Shown: positions 8,348-17,461, counted from the first letter of the stretch. The stretch: DNA of 64,000 nt from Streptomyces sp. NBC_00654 (GCF_026341775.1 NZ_JAPEOB010000002.1:1116001-1180000), one strand, 5' to 3'. The notes: generated by a model not told the origin, from the letters alone. Made by a program: numbers and translations.

Positions 8348-9633
8348 CCCTCGTCGCACTGGAGTCCCTGTCCTTCGGGCTCGGCCGGATGGCCGCCGCC
8401 GCCGCGGAGACCGGGCACCGTCTGTGCCTGCTGACGGGCGACCGGTCGGTGTACCGGCACGAGCTCGCCACGCTGCCGCCGGACGCGCTGACCGTCGTCG
8501 ACGTCGACACGAACGACCCGTCGGCGACGCGCCGCGCGCTGGCCGCCGTACCCGACACGGCCGGGCTGATCAACACCACCGACACCTGGAGCGTGCCCGC
8601 CGCCGAACTCGCGGCCTCCCTCGGGCTGCCCGGCCCCGCCCCCGACACGGTCCGGCTGCTGCGCGACAAGTCCCGGGTACGCGCGCTGCTGCACGCGCGG
8701 GGGCTGAGCCGGAGCACGGCCGTGCGCATCACCGGGGGACGGGCGGGGGCCGGGGAAGTACTGCGCCGGGTGGGACTGCCCGCGGTGCTCAAGGACTCGG
8801 CGGGCACCTCGTCACGCAATGTCTGGATCGTCCACGACGAGGAGTCGCTGCACCGGGCGCTCGACGAGGCAGCCCAACAGCCGTTCATGGGCTCGCTGTT
8901 CGCCGAGGCGTTCCTCGCCGGGCCGTTGTACAGCGCGGAGACGCTGAGCTGGGACGGCACCACCCGGCTGCTCGGTGTGCTCAGCCGCCAGACGTCCCGG
9001 GAACCTGCGGTACGGGAGGAGGCGGCCGCGTTTCCGGTGGCGCTGCCCGACGACGACGGCTCCGACGGCGCACCCGGTGACGGGCACGACGGCGGAGGGA
9101 ACAACAGCCGGCCGACCGGCAGCCGGCGCGGGATCGAGCGCTGGGTGGGCCGGGTGCTGCACGCGGCCGGGCACCACCGGGGCTTCGCCCATGTGGAGTT
9201 CATCCTCACCGCGCACGGCCCGGAACTGGTCGAGATCAACCGCAGGATCGGCGGCGCCCTGGTGGGCGAGGTGCTGTGCCGCTCGCTGGGAACCAATGTG
9301 TACACGGCGATGATGGAGGAGGCGCTCGGCCGCCGGCCGCGCCTGATGGACACCCCGCTGGACCGTACGGGGCCCGCGTACGGCTTCGTCCTCGTCCACG
9401 CGGACCGCCCGGGAGTGCTCAAGGGCTGGCACGGTCTGGGTGAACTGGCCGCGTTCCCCGGCTCCGTGCGGTGGTATCCCACCCGGGAGCCCGGTGAGAC
9501 CCTCGCCCATGTCACCGACCAGCGCGGCTGCACCGGCATCGTGCTGGCCGAGGCGGCCACCGCCGAGCTGGCACAGCACCGGGCCTGGAGCGCGGCGACC
9601 CGGGTGCGCCCGATCGTCGTCGGCGGGGCGTGA
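8344..9633 (+). CDS. ATP-grasp domain carboxylate-amine ligase
   Basis: 429 residues. An N-terminal pre-ATP-grasp region is followed by an ATP-grasp domain: lysine-bearing strand VLKDSAGTSSRNVWIV, and catalytic strand HVEFILTAHGPELVEIN with the NRRIGG Mg/ATP-binding motif. The family activates a carboxylate as acyl phosphate and joins it to an amine, so it probably makes an amide or dipeptide. A hydrophilic insertion rich in Asp/Gly (about residues 235-265) looks dispensable. ATG 8344 overlaps the stop of the PLP gene. With that enzyme supplying an unusual amino acid and an exporter downstream, a dipeptide-like metabolite is a reasonable guess. Confidence 0.85.
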   Translation: MTLVALESLSFGLGRMAAAAAETGHRLCLLTGDRSVYRHELATLPPDALTVVDVDTNDPSATRRALAAVPDTAGLINTTDTWSVPAAELAASLGLPGPAPDTVRLLRDKSRVRALLHARGLSRSTAVRITGGRAGAGEVLRRVGLPAVLKDSAGTSSRNVWIVHDEESLHRALDEAAQQPFMGSLFAEAFLAGPLYSAETLSWDGTTRLLGVLSRQTSREPAVREEAAAFPVALPDDDGSDGAPGDGHDGGGNNSRPTGSRRGIERWVGRVLHAAGHHRGFAHVEFILTAHGPELVEINRRIGGALVGEVLCRSLGTNVYTAMMEEALGRRPRLMDTPLDRTGPAYGFVLVHADRPGVLKGWHGLGELAAFPGSVRWYPTREPGETLAHVTDQRGCTGIVLAEAATAELAQHRAWSAATRVRPIVVGGA

Positions 9634-9703
9634 GCGTGCGGAGCACCGGCGGCACACGGGCGGGCGGCGGCGGGCGGACGGCCGGCCGGGGGCGTGGAGG
9701 GCG

Positions 9704-11080
9704 GTGAACGGACGGCGGGCGGGCGGGGCGGTGGACGGTGAACGCGCGCCCGGCCGACAGCGGTTCACCGCCCCGCAGGTGTTCCTGGTGGCCGGTTCCT
9801 TCCTGATCACGCTGGGCAGCTTCGCCGTCCTGCCGTACATGTCGGTGCTGCTGCACCAGCGGCTCGGGCTGGGTCTGGGCACGGTCGGCTCCGTGCTGGC
9901 CGTCGCCTCGCTGATCCAGTTCTCCGGGGGCGTCGTCGCGGGGCCGGTGACCGGGCGGATCGGGCTGCGGCGGTCGATGCAGCTGGCGCTGGCGCTGCGC
10001 ACCGCCGGGTTCGCGGCGTTCGTACCGGGGCTGACCAGTCCGGTCCTCGCGGTCGGGGCGCTGTTCCTGGTGTCGGCCGGGGCCGCGCTCTATCTGCCCG
10101 CCAACAAGGCGTACCTGGTGGACGGCGCCACCGAGGAGGGACGGCCCCGGCTGCTGTCGGCGAGCAGTTCGGCGTTCAACGCGGGCATGGCACTGGGGCC
10201 GCCGCTCGCCGCACCGCTCGTCCTCGGCTCGCCCGCCGTGCTCTTCTCCTGCGTCACCGGGCTGTTCGCGCTCGTGGGCATCGGCCACGCGCTGCTGCCT
10301 CCGGGGACGGGGACAGGGCCCGCAATTGGGACGTCGGCACCGCAGCGGAAGCCGGCGCCGGCAACGGCGGACCGGCCGAAGGGGAGCCCGGAGGACGGGT
10401 GCGGTGAGGGCGGGAGCGCCCGGGACCGGAGCGCCGAGGACCCGGGCGGTGACCGGCGGCGGAGGCCTTCGCCCTTCGCGGTGACGGTCCTGAGCGTGTA
10501 CGTGTTCATGTTCTTCCAGCACTACCTGGCGCTGTACGCGGTGCCGCGCACCTCGGCGGCCTTCTACGGAGCCGTGCTGACGGGCTACGCCGGCCTCCTC
10601 GTCGTCGCACAGCCGCTGCTGTCCCGCCGGATCGCCGCCCTGACGTACCGGGGTGCGATGCGGCTGGGCTTCGGAGCCATGGCGGCGGGTGCGGCGGGCA
10701 TCGGCCTGGGCGGATACGTGGGCATCGGTGCGGGCAGCGCCCTGATGTGCCTGGGCGAGATCGTTCTCTTCCTGAAGAACGACCTGGAGGCCCTGGCACG
10801 CTCCCCCGCACCCGCACCCGCGGCGGCGGTCTTCGGTCGCCAGCGGCTGGCGGCGGGGATCGGCGCGTTCGGGAGCGGGGTGGTCGGCGGCCTGTTGTAC
10901 GGGGCGGCGGAGACGGCCGGCTCCGCACGGGGGTTCTGGGCGGCGGTGTGCCTCCAGGGGCTGCTGCTGCCCCTGGTTCTCCTCGGTGGGCGGGCGGCAC
11001 CGTCATCCGGGGCCGCCCGCCACCCGGGCGCGGAACGGCCGCCGGGCGGACCCGGCAGACCGTTCCGATCCTCGCGCTGA
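9704..11080 (+). CDS. MFS transporter (probable exporter of the cluster product)
   Basis: 458 residues with two bundles of hydrophobic segments typical of the major facilitator superfamily, including the loop 2-3 region (GGVVAGPVTGRIGLRRSM). The halves are joined by a long hydrophilic, Gly/Asp/Arg-rich cytoplasmic loop (roughly residues 205-260). GTG 9704 is chosen because GGAGG lies just upstream; another in-frame GTG is at 9731. It is the last gene of the operon, and its position implies export of, or self-resistance to, the product. It ends 10 bp from the convergent sigma factor gene. Confidence 0.85.
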   Translation: MNGRRAGGAVDGERAPGRQRFTAPQVFLVAGSFLITLGSFAVLPYMSVLLHQRLGLGLGTVGSVLAVASLIQFSGGVVAGPVTGRIGLRRSMQLALALRTAGFAAFVPGLTSPVLAVGALFLVSAGAALYLPANKAYLVDGATEEGRPRLLSASSSAFNAGMALGPPLAAPLVLGSPAVLFSCVTGLFALVGIGHALLPPGTGTGPAIGTSAPQRKPAPATADRPKGSPEDGCGEGGSARDRSAEDPGGDRRRRPSPFAVTVLSVYVFMFFQHYLALYAVPRTSAAFYGAVLTGYAGLLVVAQPLLSRRIAALTYRGAMRLGFGAMAAGAAGIGLGGYVGIGAGSALMCLGEIVLFLKNDLEALARSPAPAPAAAVFGRQRLAAGIGAFGSGVVGGLLYGAAETAGSARGFWAAVCLQGLLLPLVLLGGRAAPSSGAARHPGAERPPGGPGRPFRSSR

Positions 11081-11090
11081 GGGACGGCTC

Positions 11091-11828
11091 TCAGGGTCCG
11101 ACCCGGCACGGGACGTACGGGTCCGCGGGGCTGTCGGTCCGCGCGGCGAGCTGCCGCCCGCCCGGGTCCGGGCCCCACAGTTCCGCGAGATCCCGCCGGG
11201 CCCGGGCCACCCGGGAGCGCACCGTACCGATGGGACATCCGGCGGCGGCGGCCGCCTCCTCGTAGGTGAGACCCAGGAGCTGGGTGAGCACGAAGGCCTG
11301 CCGCCGGGCGGGCTCCAGACTCCGCAACGCGTCGAACACCGCGACGGACTCGTCGAATCCGGGCAGATGACGTGGCTGGGCACGCTCCACCGCGGCCTGC
11401 CAGTCGGCGGTGTCGGCGATCCGGGGACGGGCGGCGGCCGTGCGGTGACGGTCGATGACGACCCGTCGCGCGATCGACAGCAGCCAGGTCCGGGCGCAGG
11501 AACGGCCCGCGAATCCCGCCAGCCCGGTCATGGCCCGCAGATAGGTCTCCTGGGCCAGGTCGTCGGCGCCCGGCACATCCGCGCTGAGATGGGCGACGAA
11601 CCGTCGCACGTCGTCGTAGGTCGCCCGGACGAACCGCTCGGCGGCCTCCCGGTCGCCGCCTCCGGCGGCGAGTGCCCAGCCGGTGATCTGTAAGTCGTTC
11701 TGCCGGGCGGGGAACACCCGGGGCCGGGGCACCCGTACGGGGATCCGCGGCGCCGGGGCCGGCGGTGCGGAGGGCACCCGTGCGGGGGGCGCTTGGGCAG
11801 GGGACATCGGGGCAGGGGGCATCGCCAT
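11091..11828 (-). CDS. ECF-type RNA polymerase sigma factor
   Basis: 245 residues. Region 2 runs from RATYDDVRRFVAHL through DDLAQETYLRA and the -10 recognition helix (ARTWLLSIARRVVIDRHR). Region 4 contains the helix-turn-helix TYEEAAAAAGCPIGTVRSRV. A 60-residue Pro/Ala-rich N-terminal extension precedes region 2, so the true start could be further downstream; ATG 11828 is used because GAAGGA lies at the right distance. It redirects RNA polymerase to a stress or metal regulon that cannot be read here. No anti-sigma factor with a zf-HC2 motif is adjacent; the upstream membrane protein is a possible partner. Confidence 0.85.
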   Translation of the reverse strand: MAMPPAPMSPAQAPPARVPSAPPAPAPRIPVRVPRPRVFPARQNDLQITGWALAAGGGDREAAERFVRATYDDVRRFVAHLSADVPGADDLAQETYLRAMTGLAGFAGRSCARTWLLSIARRVVIDRHRTAAARPRIADTADWQAAVERAQPRHLPGFDESVAVFDALRSLEPARRQAFVLTQLLGLTYEEAAAAAGCPIGTVRSRVARARRDLAELWGPDPGGRQLAARTDSPADPYVPCRVGP

Positions 11829-12003
11829 GGTTCCTTCGCGTCCTCGCGGAGCCGCGGCGTACCCGCGCGCGGCTCCTCGTCGCCATGTCCCGGGGCGGTG
11901 TCGCCCGCGGGACCGGCATGCCTGTCGCGAGTGCCGCACCCGGCGTGGGCGCGCGCACCCGCAACCGCCCCGGGGCATGTCTGCCCGACGGGACGGGTGA
12001 AGG

Positions 12004-12687
12004 TCAGAGAATGCGGACGCGCGGGGGTGGTCCCCGCCGGGTGAGCCCGTGCAGCGCGAGAAGGTCCTGGAGGCGGCGCCCCGGTCTGCGCCGGGGCCGC
12101 CACCGTGCCACCGGGGCCGGGTCCGCCTCGCGGGCCGACCAGATCCGCCAGGCCGACCACAGCGGGGCGCACACGAACAGGGCCAGGGAGCGGCCGAGTT
12201 GGACGAGCGCAGCCTCACCGCCCCACAGCCACCAGCCGCAGAGGAGTCCGGCGATCACATGCGCCATGAGCATGCCCGCGCCGGCCGGGGAGCCGTCGAG
12301 GACCGCCGCCGACGCCATCGCGTCCATGGGGGCCCCGGACATCGTGTCGTGCGCCGAATGTGTCATGGCTCCGGAGGCGGAACCGGGGCTCCCCCGGCCG
12401 CCCGCCCCCATGGCTCCCGGCAGACGGGGCTGTACGGAGGTGAAGAAGGTGTGCAGCGACAGCTGGCCCACGGCGCTCGCCGCCACGGTCACCGGGCCGC
12501 TCCGCACACGGCCCGCCAGCCACCAGCCGCCTCCGCACACCAGCAGGAAGGCGGACGCGAGGCCGAGCGGCGGCAGGGTCCCGCCGGACATGAGCGCGTG
12601 CCCGAGCCCGGACACGGCGACGCACACGACCGCGAACATCACGGTCCGTACGAGGCGGGGTGCGGGTCCGGCTCCCATGGCGGCCAT
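12004..12687 (-). CDS. integral membrane protein upstream of the sigma gene
   Basis: About 227 residues with four or five hydrophobic segments, a His/Met-rich central loop (THSAHDTM) and a basic C-terminal tail. The family is not recognised; the Met/His loop suggests copper or another metal as one possibility. It is on the same strand as the sigma factor gene, 175 bp upstream, and divergent from the ferric-reductase-like gene at 12909. The start is uncertain among GTG 12711, ATG 12687 and ATG 12678; 12687 is chosen for an AGGTG upstream. Confidence 0.65.
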   Translation of the reverse strand: MAAMGAGPAPRLVRTVMFAVVCVAVSGLGHALMSGGTLPPLGLASAFLLVCGGGWWLAGRVRSGPVTVAASAVGQLSLHTFFTSVQPRLPGAMGAGGRGSPGSASGAMTHSAHDTMSGAPMDAMASAAVLDGSPAGAGMLMAHVIAGLLCGWWLWGGEAALVQLGRSLALFVCAPLWSAWRIWSAREADPAPVARWRPRRRPGRRLQDLLALHGLTRRGPPPRVRIL

Positions 12688-12908
12688 CGTGCCAGCGTCA
12701 CCTGCCCCCACGAGAAGAGCAACAGATCACCGGATAGCCGCAGTTCGTCCGATATCACGCGATACGCATGGCGAGTGATCCATGTCACACGCACGTCCGG
12801 GGAACTTTCACCCCCTCCTTCCCGACTGCTCCAACAACGCGTCTGCGCATGCCTCGTGGCCCGGGGCCACGCATCCGCCCCACCAGCCGACGCCACTGAA
12901 GAGGCCGT

Positions 12909-13928
12909 ATGACGAACCCGCCCGCCGCACCCGAACCGGCCGGGACCACCGCCCCCGCACAGGTCCCCGCGCAGGCCGGCAGCCCCGGTCCCGGCCAGGC
13001 GCCCGCACCCGCCCCCCGGCAGCCACGGCCCACACTCCGGTCCGACCTGCGCGCCTCCCTGCCCGACGGCCTCGTCGCCCTGGCCGTGACCGCGGCCGTC
13101 TTCGCCCTGCTCTACGTCCGGATCCGCGACAAGTCCTCCTCCACGGTCACCGTCATGCCGTTCATGGCCGACGCGGGCGGCTTCTGGATGTACTTCCTGA
13201 GCCAGGCGTTCGGCTGGTCCGCGCTGCTCTGGGCCTGGGGCACGGTCATCCTCGGCCTGCTGCTGTCCGGCTCCCGCCCGGGGCGCCTGCCGGTATCGGG
13301 CCCGCGCCTGGAACGCCTGCACCGCACGACGAGCCTCAACACCATCGCGCTCATCGCCGCCCACGCGCTGCTGTTCGCCGCGGAACTGGTCCGGCACGAC
13401 ACGGCGGCCTGGAACTCGGCCCTCGCCACCGCCCTCACGGAGGCCCTCGTCCCCGGCGGCTACGACTCGGGCACCGGCCGCGTCGCCATCCCCGTCGGGC
13501 AGGCGGCCCTCTATCTCGCGATACCGCTGGGCCTGCTCTTCTACGTGAGGCATCGCATCGGCCCCAGGACCTGGCGCGTCCTGCACCGCTGCGTGATCGT
13601 CGTCTATGTGCTGAGCGTCTGGCACACCCTGCTCTACGGCACGAACGTCTGGTACGACGGCTGGTTCCGCACCGGCGTGTGGCTCCTCCAGCTGCCGATC
13701 GCGGCACTGCTGCTCCTGCGCCTCCTGCGGCCGGCCCGCCGCTCGGAACGGCTGCCCGCCCGGCCCGGCGGCCGGCCAGGATCATGGGGGCGCTGGACCC
13801 TGCGCCTGGGCGGCCGGCTCGTCGCGGCCGGAATCCTGGTGGCCCTCGTCGCCGTCGTGGTCAGCGGCAACGACGGCGGCCGGTCCATGCCGCCGGACGA
13901 CACGTCCTCCACCCACAACCACGACTGA
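12909..13928 (+). CDS. ferric reductase-like transmembrane protein
   Basis: 339 residues. A Pro/Ala-rich cytoplasmic N-terminus of about 45 residues is followed by six hydrophobic segments with paired histidines expected for a haem-binding ferric-reductase-like core (TSLNTIALIAAHALLF and RVLHRCVIVVYVLSVWHTLLY), and a short Asp/His tail (SSTHNHD). It resembles the membrane half of NADPH oxidase/ferric reductases but lacks FAD and NAD domains, so electrons must come from elsewhere. GAAGAGG precedes ATG 12909. It is divergent from the metal-loop membrane protein and close to the ECF sigma gene, so metal or redox homeostasis is plausible. Confidence 0.78.
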   Translation: MTNPPAAPEPAGTTAPAQVPAQAGSPGPGQAPAPAPRQPRPTLRSDLRASLPDGLVALAVTAAVFALLYVRIRDKSSSTVTVMPFMADAGGFWMYFLSQAFGWSALLWAWGTVILGLLLSGSRPGRLPVSGPRLERLHRTTSLNTIALIAAHALLFAAELVRHDTAAWNSALATALTEALVPGGYDSGTGRVAIPVGQAALYLAIPLGLLFYVRHRIGPRTWRVLHRCVIVVYVLSVWHTLLYGTNVWYDGWFRTGVWLLQLPIAALLLLRLLRPARRSERLPARPGGRPGSWGRWTLRLGGRLVAAGILVALVAVVVSGNDGGRSMPPDDTSSTHNHD

Positions 13929-14049
13929 CGCGTCCCGCCGGGGCGCCGCGCGCCGGGCGGCCGTAGCGTAACGGAAGGACCCCGTTCCGGGACGTATGAC
14001 CGCCAACCGGGACACACTGCGGACAAAGGGGGCTTCGGACCTGCGGTCA

Positions 14050-14063
14050 GGGCCGAAAGTCCC
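14050..14063. promoter_or_regulatory. DosR/DevR-type box upstream of the universal stress protein gene
   Basis: GGGCCGAAAGTCCC, which is GGGACTTTCGGCCC on the other strand, fits the GGGACTTnnGnCCC-type site bound by DosR/DevR response regulators. Those regulators control universal stress proteins during hypoxia or dormancy in actinobacteria, including OsdR-type regulators of Streptomyces. It lies 64 bp before the start codon at 14127. The match is seen directly; the regulator is inferred. Confidence 0.6.
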
Positions 14064-14126
14064 TCCCGTTCCGACCCCACGAGGACAAGGCTGGGACGTG
14101 CAAGGCCCCGCACCCTGGAGGGAATC

Positions 14127-14993
14127 ATGACCACCAACGAGCTTCCCGTAATCGCCGCCGTGGACGGTTCGCCGCACAGCTGGGACGCGCTCGACTGGGC
14201 CACCCACGAGGCCGTGCGGCGGCGTCTGCCCCTGATGATCGTGCACGTCCGGCCGCTCACCCGCCGGATCGGCCAGGAGGCTCAGCAGCGCGAGGCCGAG
14301 GAACTGCTCACCGAGTCCGTGCGCCGGACCAAGCTGATCGCCCCGGAGCTGCATCCGTCGACCCACGCGCCGCTGGACTTCCCCTCGGCCGCGCTGGTCT
14401 CGCTCAGCGGCGACGCGTCGATGGTCGTGGTGGGTTCGCGCGGTCTCGGCGGATTCCGGTCGCTGATGATCGGCTCCAACAGCCTGGCGACCGCCTCGAT
14501 GGCCCAGTGCCCCGTCGTCGTCATCCACAGCGGCCGCGGGGACGAGGACGACGCACAGGCCCCCGAAACCGTCTTCCCCGACATCGTCGCGGGGGTGGCC
14601 GCCGACGAGAGCAGCGAGGCGGTGCTGGACTTCGCCTTCGAGACCGCCGCCTCCCGGCCGGGCGCCCGGCTGCGCATCGTGCACGGCTGGACGATGTTCT
14701 CCTCGATGCTGTCGGGCGGCCCCGTCTTCGACCGGGAGGCCGCCGCGGACTCGGCGGAGCGGACCCTCGCGGAACTCACCGCGGGCCGGCAGGAGAAGTA
14801 CCCGCAGGTGCACGTCGTACGCGAACCGGTCAGCGGTTCCGCTTCCCGCACCCTGGTGACCGCTTCGGCCACCGCGGCGTTGACCGTGATCGGGCGGCGC
14901 AAGGGCGGCGAGTCGCTGGGGCTGGGGCTGTCGCCGGTGGCGCAGACGACCGTCACACACGCGCTGGGGCCGGTGGCCGTCGTCCCCTGCTGA
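14127..14993 (+). CDS. universal stress protein with two UspA domains
   Basis: 288 residues made of two tandem UspA domains. Domain 1 begins IAAVDGSPHSWDALDWA and ends with the nucleotide-binding motif VVGSRGLGGFRSLMIGS. Domain 2 (about residues 150-288) has a degenerate G-x-x-G-x-x-x-S region ending SPVAQTTVTHALGPVAVVP. It is a cytoplasmic ATP-binding stress protein. RBS GGAGGGA precedes ATG 14127. A DosR-type box upstream suggests induction by low oxygen or redox stress. Confidence 0.92.
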   Translation: MTTNELPVIAAVDGSPHSWDALDWATHEAVRRRLPLMIVHVRPLTRRIGQEAQQREAEELLTESVRRTKLIAPELHPSTHAPLDFPSAALVSLSGDASMVVVGSRGLGGFRSLMIGSNSLATASMAQCPVVVIHSGRGDEDDAQAPETVFPDIVAGVAADESSEAVLDFAFETAASRPGARLRIVHGWTMFSSMLSGGPVFDREAAADSAERTLAELTAGRQEKYPQVHVVREPVSGSASRTLVTASATAALTVIGRRKGGESLGLGLSPVAQTTVTHALGPVAVVPC

Positions 14994-15002
14994 AGCCGGC
15001 GG

Positions 15003-15048
15003 CACAGTCCGGTGCCGTCCGCGCCGACGCGGACGGCACCGGCCTGTG
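15003..15048. terminator. strong hairpin terminator after the universal stress gene
   Basis: A 21-bp stem with a single mismatch and a CCGA loop (arms CACAGTCCGGTGCCGTCCGC... and its complement) starts 10 bases after the stop codon of the universal stress protein gene. Confidence 0.85.
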
Positions 15049-15091
15049 CGAGCCTCTTGGCCTCGCGCACGTCGTGACAGAGACTTGGCCG

Positions 15092-15592
15092 ATGACACAG
15101 CGTGTGGCACTCGCGACCGTAATGGATCAGCTCGCCATCGATGCAGTGATCACCGGCTACGCGGTGGCCGTCGACGACGGCGCCTGGTCGGACTACAGCG
15201 CCCTGTTCACCCCGGACGGCCGCGCCGACTACCGCGGCGCGGGCGGTGTGGAGGGGCCTGCCGCCGAGGTCACGCAGTGGCTGGCGGACACCATGCGGCT
15301 CTTCTCCGTACGTCAGCATCTGATCGTCAACCGCCGGATCGGCCTCCAGGACCTGGGCGGCTATCCGGGTGACCGTGCCGAGGTGCAGGCCGACTACCTC
15401 AACCCGATGCGGCTGGCCGACCCGGCGACGGCCTCGGGCGCCGCCGGGAGCGGGGACACCGCGCCGGACTTCGTCTCCGGCGGCCGGTACGCCTTCGAGC
15501 TGTCGCGTACGGAGCCGGGCTGGCGGATCCGCAGCGTCGTCGTCCACGAGAAGTGGCGGCGAACGCCGGGCCGCGGCCCGAACCCGGCCTGA
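15092..15592 (+). CDS. SnoaL-like (NTF2-fold) protein
   Basis: 166 residues with the cone-shaped NTF2/SnoaL-4 pattern: an N-terminal helix (QLAIDAVITGYAVAVDDGAW), DYSALFTPDGRADY, a central RQHLIVNRRI strand and a C-terminal WRIRSVVVHEKW. The family includes polyketide cyclases, dehydratases and many small enzymes of unknown substrate. ATG 15092 has no clear RBS; ATG 15122 is an alternative. It stands alone after a terminator. Confidence 0.75.
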   Translation: MTQRVALATVMDQLAIDAVITGYAVAVDDGAWSDYSALFTPDGRADYRGAGGVEGPAAEVTQWLADTMRLFSVRQHLIVNRRIGLQDLGGYPGDRAEVQADYLNPMRLADPATASGAAGSGDTAPDFVSGGRYAFELSRTEPGWRIRSVVVHEKWRRTPGRGPNPA

Positions 15593-15796
15593 GCCGTTCC
15601 GCGCCGCCGCTCCCCGGCCCCCGTCCCCGGCCCCCGTCCCAAGCCCCCTCTCCGGCGCCGCTGCTCCCGCCCCGTCCGGCGACGCGCCGCGGTCCGCTGC
15701 CTTGTCCCCCTCCGGTTGGCCTCCCGCACACTGGGCACGAAGAGGGTGTCCGGCGGAAACGGACCGCTCACCCGGACATGACGAGGAGGACACGGC

Positions 15797-17461
15797 ATGC
15801 GGAAGCGGCGCGGGCACGTTCCGGCCGGCCGGGTCCCGGCCGACGGCACCCCTGCCGCTCGGGCACCCGGCCGTGCGCGTACGGCGGGTGCGCGGCTGCT
15901 GGCCTCACTCTGGGGACGCGGCGCCGCCGCCCTGCTCGCGGGCGCGCTGCCGGCCCTCGCCTTCCCCGCTCCGGGGCTCCTGTGGTTCGCCTGGGTCGCG
16001 CTGGTCCCCTGGCTGCTGCTGATCCGGTCGGCGGGGACGGGGCGCCGTGCGGCGCTGGACGCCTGGATCGGCGGCACCGGCTTCATGATCGCCGTGCACC
16101 ACTGGCTGATGCCGAGCCTGCATGTGTTCATCGTCGTCCTGGCGGCGCTGCTGGGCCTGCTCTGGGCCCCGTGGGGGCTGCTGGTGGCCGGGCTGCTCGG
16201 CGGCCGCCCGTCCGCCCCGCGTTCGGTGGCCGCCGTGGTCCTCGTACCGTCCGGCTGGCTGATGATCGAACTGGTCCGCTCCTGGGAGGGCCTGGGCGGT
16301 CCCTGGGGGCTTCTCGGCGCCTCCCAGTGGGAGTTCGCGCCCGCGCTCCGGGTGGCGTCGGTGGGCGGCGTGTGGCTGGTGACCCTGCTGGTGCTGGCGG
16401 TCAACACGGGCGTCGCGCTGCTGCTCGTCGCGCCCGCCGCCCGTGCGGCCGGCGGTCTCTCCCTCGTGGCGTGTGCCGTGGCCGTGGCGGCGATGTGGAG
16501 CTGGGCGCCGCGGCCGGAGCACGTCGGGACGGCCCGGATCGCCGTCGTGCAGCCGGGTGTTGTCGAGGGGCCGGGCAGCGTGCAGCGCCGCTTCGCGCGC
16601 AGCGAGGAGCTGACCCGTTCGCTGGCCGGGCGCGATCTCGATCTCGTGGTGTGGGGCGAGAGCAGTGTCGGGGTGGATCCGCTGCGGAGCCCGGCGACCG
16701 CGGCACGGCTCGCGGCGCTCTCGCGCCTGGTGGGCGCCGAGCTGCTGGTGAACGTGGACGCGCGGCAGACGGACGCGTCGGGCCGGACCGGGATCTTCAA
16801 GTCCGCCGTGCTGATCGGGCCCGGCGGGCCCACCGGTGACCGTTACGACAAGATGCGGCTGGTGCCGTTCGGCGAATACGTCCCCGCGCGTGCGGCGCTC
16901 GGCTGGGCGACCTCGGTCGGCAAGGCCGCGGGGGAGGACCGGCTGCGCGGCACCCGGCCGGTGGTGATGACACTGCCGGGCGGACAGGGGCTGCGGTTCG
17001 GGCCGCTCGTGTGCTTCGAGTCGGCGTTCCCCGACATGAGCAGACAGCTGACCCGGGACGGTGCGCGGCTGCTGATCGCCCAGTCGTCGACCTCCTCGTT
17101 CCAGCACAGCTGGGCGCCCGCACAGCATGCGTCGCTCGGGGCGCTCCGGGCCGCCGAGACCGGCCGCCCGATGGTGCACGCGACACTCACCGGTATCAGC
17201 GCGGTGTACGGGCCGCGGGGCGACCGGGTGGGCGGCCCGCTCGGCCCCGGGACGAGCGGCGCCGCCGTTTTCGACGTACCGCTGGCCCGCGGCACCACGC
17301 TCTACGTCCGGCTCGGCGACTGGCCGGTGTACGGCGCGCTGGCCGCGCTCGCGGCCCTGTGCGCCGCCGAGGGGCTGCGGCTCCTCAGGAGGCCTGCTCC
17401 AGCGACTCCCGCACCACCCGTTCGCACAGCTCATGGGTCGCCAGGGCGTCCCGGGCGCTGA
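15797..17461 (+). CDS. lnt: apolipoprotein N-acyltransferase
   Basis: 554 residues. An N-terminal membrane half of about six segments is followed by a periplasm-facing nitrilase-type domain with the Glu-Lys-Cys triad: Glu in VVWGESSVG, Lys in RYDKMRLVPFGEYVP and Cys in GPLVCFESAFP. It adds a third acyl chain to the N-terminal Cys of lipoproteins. Streptomycetes commonly carry more than one Lnt homologue. RBS GAGGAGGAC precedes ATG 15797. The 3' end overlaps the convergent oxidoreductase gene by 77 bp. Confidence 0.9.
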   Translation: MRKRRGHVPAGRVPADGTPAARAPGRARTAGARLLASLWGRGAAALLAGALPALAFPAPGLLWFAWVALVPWLLLIRSAGTGRRAALDAWIGGTGFMIAVHHWLMPSLHVFIVVLAALLGLLWAPWGLLVAGLLGGRPSAPRSVAAVVLVPSGWLMIELVRSWEGLGGPWGLLGASQWEFAPALRVASVGGVWLVTLLVLAVNTGVALLLVAPAARAAGGLSLVACAVAVAAMWSWAPRPEHVGTARIAVVQPGVVEGPGSVQRRFARSEELTRSLAGRDLDLVVWGESSVGVDPLRSPATAARLAALSRLVGAELLVNVDARQTDASGRTGIFKSAVLIGPGGPTGDRYDKMRLVPFGEYVPARAALGWATSVGKAAGEDRLRGTRPVVMTLPGGQGLRFGPLVCFESAFPDMSRQLTRDGARLLIAQSSTSSFQHSWAPAQHASLGALRAAETGRPMVHATLTGISAVYGPRGDRVGGPLGPGTSGAAVFDVPLARGTTLYVRLGDWPVYGALAALAALCAAEGLRLLRRPAPATPAPPVRTAHGSPGRPGR

